A program made the translations under genes and the position numbers. A stretch of DNA of 64,000 nucleotides from Shewanella sp. SR44-3 (lineage in GTDB: Bacteria > Pseudomonadota > Gammaproteobacteria > Enterobacterales > Shewanellaceae). This document shows, one piece after another, positions 44,863 through 53,941 of this stretch. The stretch lies in assembly GCF_014163735.1 (NCBI RefSeq), contig NZ_JACJDV010000002.1, positions 124,001 to 188,000 on the forward strand, given 5' to 3'. Numbering within the stretch: the first letter of the stretch is position 1; every line of letters begins with the position of its first letter. A model generated the notes under the pieces. It ran no database searches and had not been told where the DNA came from. It saw nothing but the letters and a program-made list of their open reading frames with translations.

Positions 44863-45873
44863 ATGACCTCAAGCGCATCCACCAGCACCAAGGCCAATGA
44901 CGCCGTTCAAACCAGGGTTAATCGAGCCAGCACTGAGCAGACGAGTACTAAGCAGACGAGCGCAGAGCAAACAAGCATTAAGGCCCAGGCCAGTGCTAAA
45001 GCCAGTGCCAAGGCAAAGCTCAAACCCCTTACTCATAAAAAGCCATCTGCCAGTCAAAAACGTCACTCCAATGCCACCACCACTCCCGAAATGCGCGCTT
45101 TTATTCAATCATCTCCCATGAGCGTCGCGGAACTGGCAAAAATTCTAAATATTAGTGAAGCCACAGTGCGCAAATGGCGTAAACGCGACTCAATCGATAA
45201 TAGCTCTAACACGCCCCACAAACTCAACACCACCCTCTCCCCCATGGAAGAATACGTGATGCTGGGGCTGCGCTATCAATTGAAAATGCCCTTAGACAGG
45301 TTGCTTAAAGTCACTCAAGAATTCATTAACCCCAATGTGTCCCGCTCCGGCCTTGCCCGTTGTTTAAAGCGCTTTGGGGTATCAAAACTTGATGAATTCG
45401 ACAGCCCCTATGTGCCAGAAAAATTCTTCAACCAGCTGCCTGTTATTCAAGGCACTGACGTTAAAACCTACACCTTAGATCCCAAAACCTTGGCCGAAAC
45501 CTTGTCGCTGCCAAGCCCAGATCCTGACAACGTAGTGCAAGTGGTGTCCTTAAGCATTCCCCCAAAGCTCACTGAGCAGCAGAATTACTCTGTGCTGCTT
45601 GGGGTCGATTTCAAGACCGACTGGGTTTATTTAGACGTCTATAAAGACAGCCATACCCAAGCGACCAATAGATACATGGCCCATGTGTTAAAGCATGGTC
45701 CGTTCCACTTACGTAAGTTACTGGTAAAAAATTATCACAGCTTTTTAGCGCGCTTTCCCGGCGCTAGCATGGCCGCCAACCCTGTGTCGCAGCACAAATC
45801 GGCCACTCACCTACATCAGGTAACTGACACCCAGTTACCCAACGGAGACTCCCATGAGCCAATCCAAGAATAA
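44863..45873 (+). CDS. pfaR: EPA locus regulator PfaR
   Basis: 336 residues; PfaR is the described positive regulator of pfa gene expression in Shewanella/Photobacterium loci. N-terminal 60 residues are Ser/Thr/Lys/Ala-rich repeats (TSTKQTSAEQTS). Then a helix-turn-helix SVAELAKILNISEATVRKWR, a second helical domain (MPLDRLLKVTQEFINPNVSRSGLARCLKRFGVSKL) and a region resembling the catalytic core of IS481-like transposases (SVLLGVDFKTDWVYLDVYKD, RKLLVKNYHSFLARF), but the expected aspartate in the DNG position is replaced (KNY). No strong ribosome site precedes ATG 44863; a 5-codon ORF ends one base earlier. It overlaps pfaA by 20 bp. Confidence 0.85.
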   Translation: MTSSASTSTKANDAVQTRVNRASTEQTSTKQTSAEQTSIKAQASAKASAKAKLKPLTHKKPSASQKRHSNATTTPEMRAFIQSSPMSVAELAKILNISEATVRKWRKRDSIDNSSNTPHKLNTTLSPMEEYVMLGLRYQLKMPLDRLLKVTQEFINPNVSRSGLARCLKRFGVSKLDEFDSPYVPEKFFNQLPVIQGTDVKTYTLDPKTLAETLSLPSPDPDNVVQVVSLSIPPKLTEQQNYSVLLGVDFKTDWVYLDVYKDSHTQATNRYMAHVLKHGPFHLRKLLVKNYHSFLARFPGASMAANPVSQHKSATHLHQVTDTQLPNGDSHEPIQE

Positions 45874-48800
45874 TACCGACAAGCGTTTAAATAAGCGTTT
45901 GAAGGACATGCCCGTTGCCATAGTCGGCATGGCGAGCATTTTTGCTAACTCTCGCTATTTAAATAAGTTTTGGGACTTGATCAGCGAAAAAATCGATGCC
46001 ATTACCCAAGTGCCTGACACTCATTGGCGCGTAGAAGACTATTACGATGCCGATAAATCGGCGCCGGATAAAAGCTATTGTAAGCGCGGCGGTTTCTTAC
46101 CCGAAGTCGACTTTAACCCGATGGAGTTTGGCCTGCCGCCTAATATCCTAGAGCTGACCGATTCATCACAATTGTTGTCACTTATCGTGGCCAAAGAAGT
46201 ATTAGCCGATGCAGGTGTAGGCGCCGATTACGACACCGACCGCATAGGCATTACCTTGGGCGTCGGTGGCGGTCAAAAGCTTAACCATAGTTTAAGTGGC
46301 CGCCTGCAATACCCTGTACTTAAAAAAGTATTTAAAAGTAGTGGCCTTAGCGATGAAGACACTGAAATGCTGATCAAAAAGTTTCAAGATCAGTATATCC
46401 ATTGGGAAGAAAACTCATTCCCGGGATCTTTGGGTAACGTGATAGCAGGCCGTATCGCCAACCGTTTCGATTTAGGCGGGATGAACTGTGTGGTCGACGC
46501 CGCTTGTGCAGGCTCCCTTGCGGCGCTGCGTATGGCGCTGACCGAACTTACAGAATGTCGCAGCGACATGATGATAACCGGCGGCGTGTGTACCGATAAC
46601 TCACCGTCCATGTACATGAGCTTCTCAAAAACCCCAGCCTTTACCACCAACGACACCATCCAACCCTTTGATATCGATTCAAAAGGCATGATGATTGGTG
46701 AAGGTATTGGCATGGTTGCATTGAAGCGTCTTGAAGATGCTGAGCGCGATGGCGACCGTATTTATGCTGTCATTAAAGGCGTTGGCGCCTCATCGGACGG
46801 TAAATTTAAGAGTATTTATGCCCCGCGCCCTGAAGGCCAAGCCAAAGCATTAAAACGTGCTTATGATGACGCAGGTTTTGAGCCGCACACTATTGGCTTA
46901 ATTGAAGCTCACGGTACCGGCACTGCCGCCGGTGATGTTGCCGAATTTAACGGTTTAAAGTCAGTATTTTCAGAAGGCTGCGATAACAAACAGCACATAG
47001 CTTTAGGGTCAGTTAAATCCCAAGTGGGCCACACTAAATCAACCGCGGGCACCGCAGGATTGATAAAGGCGGCGCTGGCGCTGCATCACAAGGTATTGCC
47101 GCCGACCATCAATGTGAGTAAGCCAAATCCAAAGCTTGGGGTTGAGGATTCACCGTTTTATTTGAACACACAAACCCGCCCTTGGTTGCCCCGCACCGAT
47201 GATACGCCGCGCCGCGCAGGCATTAGCTCATTCGGTTTTGGCGGCACTAACTTCCATGTGGTGTTAGAAGAATATAAGCAAGACCATGGCCGCGATGCCA
47301 AGTACCGTCATCGCGCCGTGGCGCAAAGTTTATTGATAAGCGCCGCCAACAAGGCAGGGTTACAGACTGAGTTGACTCAGCTATTAAATGAACTCAATGG
47401 TTTAGATACCAAATGCCCGAATGGGGTTGAGATTGAGTTAGCAAAATTAGCCAAGCGCTTCGCGGTGACTGGCATTGACAGCAAAGCCGCTCGCATCGGT
47501 ATTGTGGTCAGTTCATTAACAGAGCTGACTAAAGAGCTTACCCAAGCCATTGCCCAGCTAAGTTCAAATTCAGCTGATAGCTGGCAATTGCCTTCTGGTA
47601 CCAGTTTCCGCACTAGCGCGTTAGTGGCTAAAGACAGCAATGCCAAAGTCGCCGCGTTATTTGCCGGCCAAGGCTCACAGTATTTAAATATGGGCATCGA
47701 TTTAGCCTGTTATTACCCTGAGATGCGCCAGCAATTGATGCTAGCCGACAAGGTGTTTGCCAAAAACAAGCAAACGCCGTTATCGCAAATTCTATTCCCC
47801 ATTCCAGCCTTTGAAGCCGATGTGCTCGCGGCACAACAGACGCTGCTCACTAATACTGCCAATGCTCAAAGCGCCATAGGTGCAGTGAGCATGGGGCAAT
47901 ATCAGCTATTAACCCAAGCAGGCTTTAAGCCTGACATGGTCGCAGGCCACAGTTTTGGTGAATTGTCGGCATTATGCGCCGCTGGCGTGATTAACCAAGA
48001 TGATTACTATCAATTAGCCTTTGCCCGTGGTCAAGCCATGGCCGCAACGCCAAAAGATCAAGATGCAGGCGCCATGTATGCGGTGATTATTCCCGCAACC
48101 TTAGACAATGGCACGGCGCAGCTTGAAAAATGCATCAAAGATTTTGATGGCGTGAAAGTGGCTAATTACAATTCACCGACTCAGTTAGTGATTGCAGGCC
48201 CAACAGCAACCACCAGCGATGCAGCAACAGCGATTCAAGCACTAGGCTTTAAAGCTATTGCCTTGCCTGTCTCTGGCGCCTTCCACACACCGCTTGTGGC
48301 CCATGCACAACAGCCTTTTGCTAACGCAATCAACAAGGTCAAGTTCGCCAAACCTAAGCTTAATTTATACGCTAACGGCACAGGTAAGCTGCACCCTAAA
48401 GATCCTAAGGCCATCCAAGCCGCTTTTAGCGATCACATGCTGCAATCGGTGCGCTTTAGCGAACAATTACAATCTATGTTCGATGCCGGTGCCCGGGTGT
48501 TTGTCGAGTTTGGCCCGAAAAATATTCTGCAAAAATTGGTTGAAGGTACCTTAGGCAACCAAAGCGATGCTGTCAGCGTGATAAGCCTTAATCCCAACCC
48601 TAAGGGCAACAGCGACACTCAGTTGCGCCAAGCCGCGACTCAACTTGCAGTACTCGGTTTAAGCCTCACAGAGGTTGACCCGTATCAAGCACCGATTGCT
48701 GAATTAGCTAAGTCATCGCCGATGAACGTCAAGCTAACGGCAAGCAACTTCATCAGCCCTGCGACCAAAGCCAAAATGCAAAAGTCACTGGAAACCGGCC

Positions 48801-51800
48801 AAGTGGCCCTGAAGCAAGTGAAGATTGAAGTACCGGTTGAAGTGACTGTCGAAAAAATTGTTGAGAAGATCGTGGAAAAAGAAGTGATTAAAACTGAATA
48901 TATTGAAGTGCCACAAGCAGGCGCAGCAGCGAGCCAAGTCAATCGCCCAGTGGCGGGTTCAAGCGCCGTTAATGTTAATGCGACTGCCGTGAGCCAAGGC
49001 AGCTTAGGGGCATTTTTTGCCGCCCAGGAACAAACCGCTCAACTGCATCAGCAGTTTTTAGCCATCCCCCAGCAATACGGCGATACCTTTGCAAGCTTAA
49101 TGGCAGCGCAAACCCAGATGGCGGCATCGGGCATGGCAATCCCTGAAAGTTTGCAGCAATCCATGGCGCAATTCCACCAGCACCAAGCGCAAACCCTGCA
49201 AAGCCATACTTTATTCCTCGAACAGCAAGCACAATCGAACCAACAAGTGTTGGCCATGCTAGCCGGTCAAGCGCCAGTGCCTGTTCAAAAAGCCCAGATT
49301 CAACAAGCGCCTGTTCAACTTGCGGCTCAAACTGCTGCGCCCCAAGCGACGGTTCAAACTGCTGTGACTCAAACACCTGTCGCTCAAGCTGCTGTGCAAA
49401 ATCGCGCAGCGCCGGCTCCACAAGCTGCCGTTGCTATGTCAGCTCCAGCGCCTCAAGTGACGCCAGTTAAAGCCCCCGCTCCAGTTGCTGCGGCGCCTGT
49501 TTCTTCAACTGCTCAAGCGGTTGTGAGTTCAGGCTTAAGCGCGCAAAAGGTGCTAAACACCCTGTTAGCAGTGGTGGCAGAAAAAACCGGTTACCCCACT
49601 GAAATGCTAGAGCTTGGCATGGACATGGAAGCCGATTTAGGTATCGACTCCATCAAGCGGGTTGAGATTTTAGGCACAGTGCAAGATGAGCTTCCTGGCT
49701 TACCTGAACTTAGCCCTGAAGATCTCGCCGAGTGTCGCACCTTAGGTGAAATCGTTGCGTATATGAACAGCAAATTACCTGTGCAAAGTGCCTCGGTTGC
49801 CACTTCTGTTCAATCTGCCCCCGTTCAAGCTTCAGCCTTGAGCGCGCAAACAGCCTTGAGCGGACAAACAGCCTTGAGCGCGCAAACAGCCCTGAGCTCA
49901 GAGAAAGTACAAAGCACCATGATGTCAGTGGTTGCCGACAAAACCGGCTATCCAACTGAAATGCTTGAACTTAGCATGGACATGGAAGCCGACCTTGGTA
50001 TCGATTCTATCAAGCGGGTTGAAATTCTAGGCACAGTGCAAGATGAGCTTCCAGGCTTACCTGAACTTAACCCAGAAGATTTAGCCGAGTGTCGCACCTT
50101 AGGTGAAATCGTTGACTACATGAACAGCAAGTTGCCAGCAGCAGGCGCAAGCCCAGTTGCAGCAACGGTAGCATCAGCACCTGCTTCATCAGAAAGCCGC
50201 GGCTTGAGCGCGCAAAAGGTCCTTCAGACCATGATGTCAGTGGTTGCCGACAAAACTGGCTACCCAACTGAAATGCTAGAGCTTGGCATGGATATGGAAG
50301 CCGATTTAGGTATCGACTCTATCAAGCGGGTTGAAATTCTAGGCACAGTACAAGATGAGCTTCCAGGCTTACCTGAACTTAGCCCAGAAGATTTGGCTGA
50401 GTGCCGTACACTTGGTGAAATCGTGGCTTATATGGGCAGCAAGCTGCCAGCCGCAGGCGCCATGAACTCTCCACTGTCAGCACAAGCAGCTCCAGCATCA
50501 GCCTTGAGCGCTGAAACAGCCTTGAGCGCGCAACAGATACAGAGCACCATGATGGCTGTGGTTGCCGACAAGACAGGCTACCCAACTGAAATGCTTGAAC
50601 TTAGCATGGACATGGAAGCCGACCTTGGTATCGATTCTATCAAGCGGGTTGAAATTCTAGGCACAGTGCAAGATGAGCTTCCAGGCTTACCTGAACTTAA
50701 TCCAGAAGATTTAGCCGAGTGTCGCACCTTAGGTGAAATCGTTGCTTACATGAACTCTTGTCTACTCGCCGAAGGCTCACGCCTACCCGCTGAGGGCTCC
50801 CAATTAATAGCTGAAGGCTCTCTACACGCTGAAGGCTCACGCCTACCCGCTGATGGCTACCAATTACCCGCTGAGGGCTCTCTACCAACTGTTAGCAATG
50901 GATTAAGTGCTGAAACAGCCTTGAGCGAGAAAACAGCCTTGAGCGCGCAAACAGCCCTGAGCTCAGAGAAAGTACAGAGCACCATGATGTCAGTGGTGGC
51001 CGACAAAACCGGTTACCCCACTGAAATGCTTGAATTGAGCATGGACATGGAAGCCGATTTAGGTATCGACTCTATTAAACGGGTGGAAATTTTAGGTACG
51101 GTTCAAGATGAGCTGCCAGGCTTACCAGAGTTAAATCCTGAAGATTTAGCTGAGTGCCGTACCTTAGGTGAAATCGTGGCTTATATGAACTCTAAGCTAA
51201 CTGCTGAGGGCTCTAATCTGCCAGCCGCAGGCGCTATGAACTCTCTACAAACCGCTGAGGGCTCTAATGCTGTCACCGAACCAGTGAAGGCAGCAAGTAC
51301 AGCGGCAGAGCTAGCGAACGATTTGCCTCCACATCAGGAAGTCGCGCTAAAAAAGCTACCAGCGGCGGATAAGTTAGTTGATTGTTTTTCGAAAGACGCC
51401 TGCATCGTCATTAATGATGACGGCCACAATGCCGGCGTATTAGCAGAAAAATTAGTGTCAACGGGCCTAACCGTCGCTGTTATACGTAGCCCAAAAGCCA
51501 TTACCAATAAGCAATCTCCACTAAGTAGTGCTGTTGCTAGCTTTGAGTTAACTGAAGTGAGTGATGATGGGGTTGCTGCTGTGATTGCGCAAATTAGTGC
51601 CAAACACAAGATTGCAGGCTTTGTGCATCTACAACCTCAATTTGCTGAAATCAAAAACGCATTACCACTCAGTGGTGCGGGCTTTAACGCGGTTGAACAA
51701 GCCTTCTTAATGGCGAAGCATTTACAACAAGGCTTTGAAACCTTATCAAAAACTGAACGTGTTAGCTTTATGACCGTGAGTCGTATTGATGGCGGCTTTG

Positions 51801-53941
51801 GCTACTTAGATGCAAGCGCCTTAGCCAAGGCTGAGCTAAACCAAGCAGCATTATCAGGCCTTAGCAAAACACTGAGCCATGAATGGCCAAACGTGTTCTG
51901 CCGCGCCTTAGATATTGCACCAAGCTTTGAAGCGGTTGAACTCGCTCAAGCCATTATTAGCGAGCTGTTTGATCTTGATACCACAATCACTGAAATCGGC
52001 ATCAGCAAGCAAGGTCGTAACACGCTTATTGCAACGGCTTGTGCACAAACGCGTTACCAAACCACGACATTAAACAGCGATGATACTGTGCTGGTAACGG
52101 GCGGCGCAAAAGGCGTGACCTTCGAGTGTGCCCTAACCTTAGCCAAACAAACTCAATCGCACTTTATCTTAGCCGGCCGTAGTGAGCACTTAGCGGCAAA
52201 TTTACCAAGCTGGGCTCAAGGCAAGCAAGCCAATGAGTTAAAAGCTGCTGCCATTGGCTATATTCAATCCCAAGGTGACAAGCCAACCCCTAAGCAAATT
52301 GATGCCTTAGTGTGGCCTATTAGCAGCAGTTTAGAGATAGACCGCGCGCTTAATGCATTTAAAGACGTGGGCGCCAGCGCTGAATATATCAGTATGGACG
52401 TGAGCTCTGATCTAGCCATTAAACAAACGCTTAAAGGCCTTAACACCATTACCGGCATCATTCATGGTGCGGGCGTATTAGCCGATAAACATATTCAAGA
52501 CAAAACCTTAGCTGAGTTAGGCCGTGTGTATGGCACTAAAGTGTCCGGCTTTGCCGGCATTATTAACGCCATAGATGCAAGTAAGCTTAAGCTGGTGGCC
52601 ATGTTCTCATCTGCGGCGGGGTTCTACGGCAATACAGGCCAAAGTGACTACTCAATGTCTAATGAAATTCTCAATAAGACAGCACTGCAACTTGCGGCTA
52701 ACTACCCACAAGCCAAAGTGATGAGCTTTAACTGGGGCCCTTGGGATGGCGGCATGGTCAGTTCAGCATTGAAGAAGATGTTTGTTGAGCGCGGCGTGTA
52801 CGTTATTCCATTAGATAAAGGCGCAAACTTGTTTGCTCACAAGCTGTTATCTGAATCTGGCGTGCAATTACTGATTGGGTCTGATATGCAAGGCTCTGGC
52901 ACTTCATCACAAAATGATGCGTCACAAGCGAGCGCTGCTGTAAAAAAGCTTAATGCGAACTCTTTGCCTGCTGCAATGAGTTCGCTGACACTTTGTTTTT
53001 CTGCTGCCAATAACAGCCACACGGTCGAGCGAGTACTAGACCCCGCTGCCATGCCCTTCATTGAAGATCATTGCATTGCGGGTAATCCAGTGCTACCGAC
53101 CGTGTGCGCGATTCAATGGATGCGCGAAACCGCGCAGCTATTGTGCGGACAGCTTGCGAGTGTGCAAGAATATAAATTGCTCAAAGGCATCATATTCGAC
53201 ACCAACGAGCCACAAGTCCTGCGTCTAACCCTGACGCAAACTGAGACGGGCTTAAGTGCGCTAATCGAAAGTCGCATGCAAAGCCAAGCTGTAGACAGCC
53301 CGTTAAGGCCGCAATATCAAGCGAGCCTTGTTGTGAATGAAAAAGTTGTTAATGAAAAGCTGGTGAACAAGAAAGTTGTTAACAAACAGCCAGATAATGC
53401 TTCAACGACGCTGCCAACGGCCGCTATCGATGCTCAGCTATTAGCTAATGCAGGTAAAGTAATTAGCACTGACAGCGAGCTTTATTCAAACGGCAGCTTA
53501 TTCCACGGCCCTCGCCTACAAGGGATTAAGCAAGTGCTGATCGCCGATGACGAGCAGCTAGTATGCAAAGTTGAATTACCGCAGATTAATCCGCTGGATT
53601 GCGCCGGTTTTGCCCCAACATTAACCTTGGGGGGCAGTCAGGCATTTGCTGAAGATTTGCTATTGCAGGCCATGCTAGTGTGGGCGCGGATAAAATTTGA
53701 CGCCGCCAGCCTGCCATCAAGCATTGGCGAGCTAACAACTTATGCGCCGTTCGCCTCTGGCGAACAAGGTTATTTAGTATTGACGGTAGTCAAAAGCTCA
53801 AGTCGCTCGCTCACTGCTGATATTGCGCTTTATCATCAAGATGGCCGCTTAAGCTGTGCCATGAAAAATGCTAAAACCACTATCAGTAAGAGCTTGAATG
53901 AGGCCTTTAGTGCGCCGCGTAATAAGCGAGAACCCGCATGA
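45854..53941 (+). CDS. pfaA: Polyunsaturated fatty acid synthase subunit PfaA
   Basis: 2695-residue type I iterative PUFA synthase. Order: ketosynthase (active Cys 218 in DAACAGS), malonyl acyltransferase (Ser 700 in GHSFGE), a Gln/Ala-rich linker, five tandem acyl carrier domains with phosphopantetheine serines in LGIDSIKR at about 1266, 1385, 1489, 1595 and 1740, ketoreductase from about 2078 (VLVTGGAKGVTFE), and a C-terminal dehydratase-like hotdog region from about 2400 (FIEDHCIAGNPVLPTV). The five carrier domains are nearly identical in DNA; linkers hold repeats of TALSAQ and AEGSxLP type. ACGGAG precedes the ATG. It overlaps pfaR and, by ATGA, pfaB. Confidence 0.98.
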   Translation: MSQSKNNTDKRLNKRLKDMPVAIVGMASIFANSRYLNKFWDLISEKIDAITQVPDTHWRVEDYYDADKSAPDKSYCKRGGFLPEVDFNPMEFGLPPNILELTDSSQLLSLIVAKEVLADAGVGADYDTDRIGITLGVGGGQKLNHSLSGRLQYPVLKKVFKSSGLSDEDTEMLIKKFQDQYIHWEENSFPGSLGNVIAGRIANRFDLGGMNCVVDAACAGSLAALRMALTELTECRSDMMITGGVCTDNSPSMYMSFSKTPAFTTNDTIQPFDIDSKGMMIGEGIGMVALKRLEDAERDGDRIYAVIKGVGASSDGKFKSIYAPRPEGQAKALKRAYDDAGFEPHTIGLIEAHGTGTAAGDVAEFNGLKSVFSEGCDNKQHIALGSVKSQVGHTKSTAGTAGLIKAALALHHKVLPPTINVSKPNPKLGVEDSPFYLNTQTRPWLPRTDDTPRRAGISSFGFGGTNFHVVLEEYKQDHGRDAKYRHRAVAQSLLISAANKAGLQTELTQLLNELNGLDTKCPNGVEIELAKLAKRFAVTGIDSKAARIGIVVSSLTELTKELTQAIAQLSSNSADSWQLPSGTSFRTSALVAKDSNAKVAALFAGQGSQYLNMGIDLACYYPEMRQQLMLADKVFAKNKQTPLSQILFPIPAFEADVLAAQQTLLTNTANAQSAIGAVSMGQYQLLTQAGFKPDMVAGHSFGELSALCAAGVINQDDYYQLAFARGQAMAATPKDQDAGAMYAVIIPATLDNGTAQLEKCIKDFDGVKVANYNSPTQLVIAGPTATTSDAATAIQALGFKAIALPVSGAFHTPLVAHAQQPFANAINKVKFAKPKLNLYANGTGKLHPKDPKAIQAAFSDHMLQSVRFSEQLQSMFDAGARVFVEFGPKNILQKLVEGTLGNQSDAVSVISLNPNPKGNSDTQLRQAATQLAVLGLSLTEVDPYQAPIAELAKSSPMNVKLTASNFISPATKAKMQKSLETGQVALKQVKIEVPVEVTVEKIVEKIVEKEVIKTEYIEVPQAGAAASQVNRPVAGSSAVNVNATAVSQGSLGAFFAAQEQTAQLHQQFLAIPQQYGDTFASLMAAQTQMAASGMAIPESLQQSMAQFHQHQAQTLQSHTLFLEQQAQSNQQVLAMLAGQAPVPVQKAQIQQAPVQLAAQTAAPQATVQTAVTQTPVAQAAVQNRAAPAPQAAVAMSAPAPQVTPVKAPAPVAAAPVSSTAQAVVSSGLSAQKVLNTLLAVVAEKTGYPTEMLELGMDMEADLGIDSIKRVEILGTVQDELPGLPELSPEDLAECRTLGEIVAYMNSKLPVQSASVATSVQSAPVQASALSAQTALSGQTALSAQTALSSEKVQSTMMSVVADKTGYPTEMLELSMDMEADLGIDSIKRVEILGTVQDELPGLPELNPEDLAECRTLGEIVDYMNSKLPAAGASPVAATVASAPASSESRGLSAQKVLQTMMSVVADKTGYPTEMLELGMDMEADLGIDSIKRVEILGTVQDELPGLPELSPEDLAECRTLGEIVAYMGSKLPAAGAMNSPLSAQAAPASALSAETALSAQQIQSTMMAVVADKTGYPTEMLELSMDMEADLGIDSIKRVEILGTVQDELPGLPELNPEDLAECRTLGEIVAYMNSCLLAEGSRLPAEGSQLIAEGSLHAEGSRLPADGYQLPAEGSLPTVSNGLSAETALSEKTALSAQTALSSEKVQSTMMSVVADKTGYPTEMLELSMDMEADLGIDSIKRVEILGTVQDELPGLPELNPEDLAECRTLGEIVAYMNSKLTAEGSNLPAAGAMNSLQTAEGSNAVTEPVKAASTAAELANDLPPHQEVALKKLPAADKLVDCFSKDACIVINDDGHNAGVLAEKLVSTGLTVAVIRSPKAITNKQSPLSSAVASFELTEVSDDGVAAVIAQISAKHKIAGFVHLQPQFAEIKNALPLSGAGFNAVEQAFLMAKHLQQGFETLSKTERVSFMTVSRIDGGFGYLDASALAKAELNQAALSGLSKTLSHEWPNVFCRALDIAPSFEAVELAQAIISELFDLDTTITEIGISKQGRNTLIATACAQTRYQTTTLNSDDTVLVTGGAKGVTFECALTLAKQTQSHFILAGRSEHLAANLPSWAQGKQANELKAAAIGYIQSQGDKPTPKQIDALVWPISSSLEIDRALNAFKDVGASAEYISMDVSSDLAIKQTLKGLNTITGIIHGAGVLADKHIQDKTLAELGRVYGTKVSGFAGIINAIDASKLKLVAMFSSAAGFYGNTGQSDYSMSNEILNKTALQLAANYPQAKVMSFNWGPWDGGMVSSALKKMFVERGVYVIPLDKGANLFAHKLLSESGVQLLIGSDMQGSGTSSQNDASQASAAVKKLNANSLPAAMSSLTLCFSAANNSHTVERVLDPAAMPFIEDHCIAGNPVLPTVCAIQWMRETAQLLCGQLASVQEYKLLKGIIFDTNEPQVLRLTLTQTETGLSALIESRMQSQAVDSPLRPQYQASLVVNEKVVNEKLVNKKVVNKQPDNASTTLPTAAIDAQLLANAGKVISTDSELYSNGSLFHGPRLQGIKQVLIADDEQLVCKVELPQINPLDCAGFAPTLTLGGSQAFAEDLLLQAMLVWARIKFDAASLPSSIGELTTYAPFASGEQGYLVLTVVKSSSRSLTADIALYHQDGRLSCAMKNAKTTISKSLNEAFSAPRNKREPA
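49540..51200 (+). repeat. Five tandem carrier-domain repeats in pfaA
   Basis: Each unit carries GYPTEMLEL, MDMEADLGIDSIKRVEILGT and LAECRTLGEIV. The start of the shared GAAATG word is at 49601, 49958, 50270, 50588 and 51023, so periods are 357, 312, 318 and 435 bp. The units are almost the same in nucleotide sequence, a sign of duplication and gene conversion. Confidence 0.95.
50766..50890 (+). repeat. AEGSxLP-type minisatellite in pfaA linker
   Basis: In the linker between carrier domains 4 and 5, the DNA word GCTGAAGGCTC (and close variants) recurs about six times, encoding AEGSRLP, AEGSQLI, AEGSLH, AEGSRLP, ADGYQLP and AEGSLP. Two more AEGS copies follow after domain 5. Confidence 0.8.

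Noticed and set aside
48975..49421. 148-residue minus-strand frame inside pfaA
   Set aside because: A shadow of the Gln/Ala-rich pfaA linker; composition follows codon structure of the other strand.
49591..50888. Series of 60-80-residue minus-strand frames repeating inside the pfaA carrier-domain array
   Set aside because: They repeat only because the carrier domains repeat; they are antisense shadows, not a repeat-peptide array or CRISPR-like system.
50766..50890. Repeat tract considered as a CRISPR array
   Set aside because: Repeats are in frame inside pfaA, short and of uneven spacing, with no unique spacers or cas genes.
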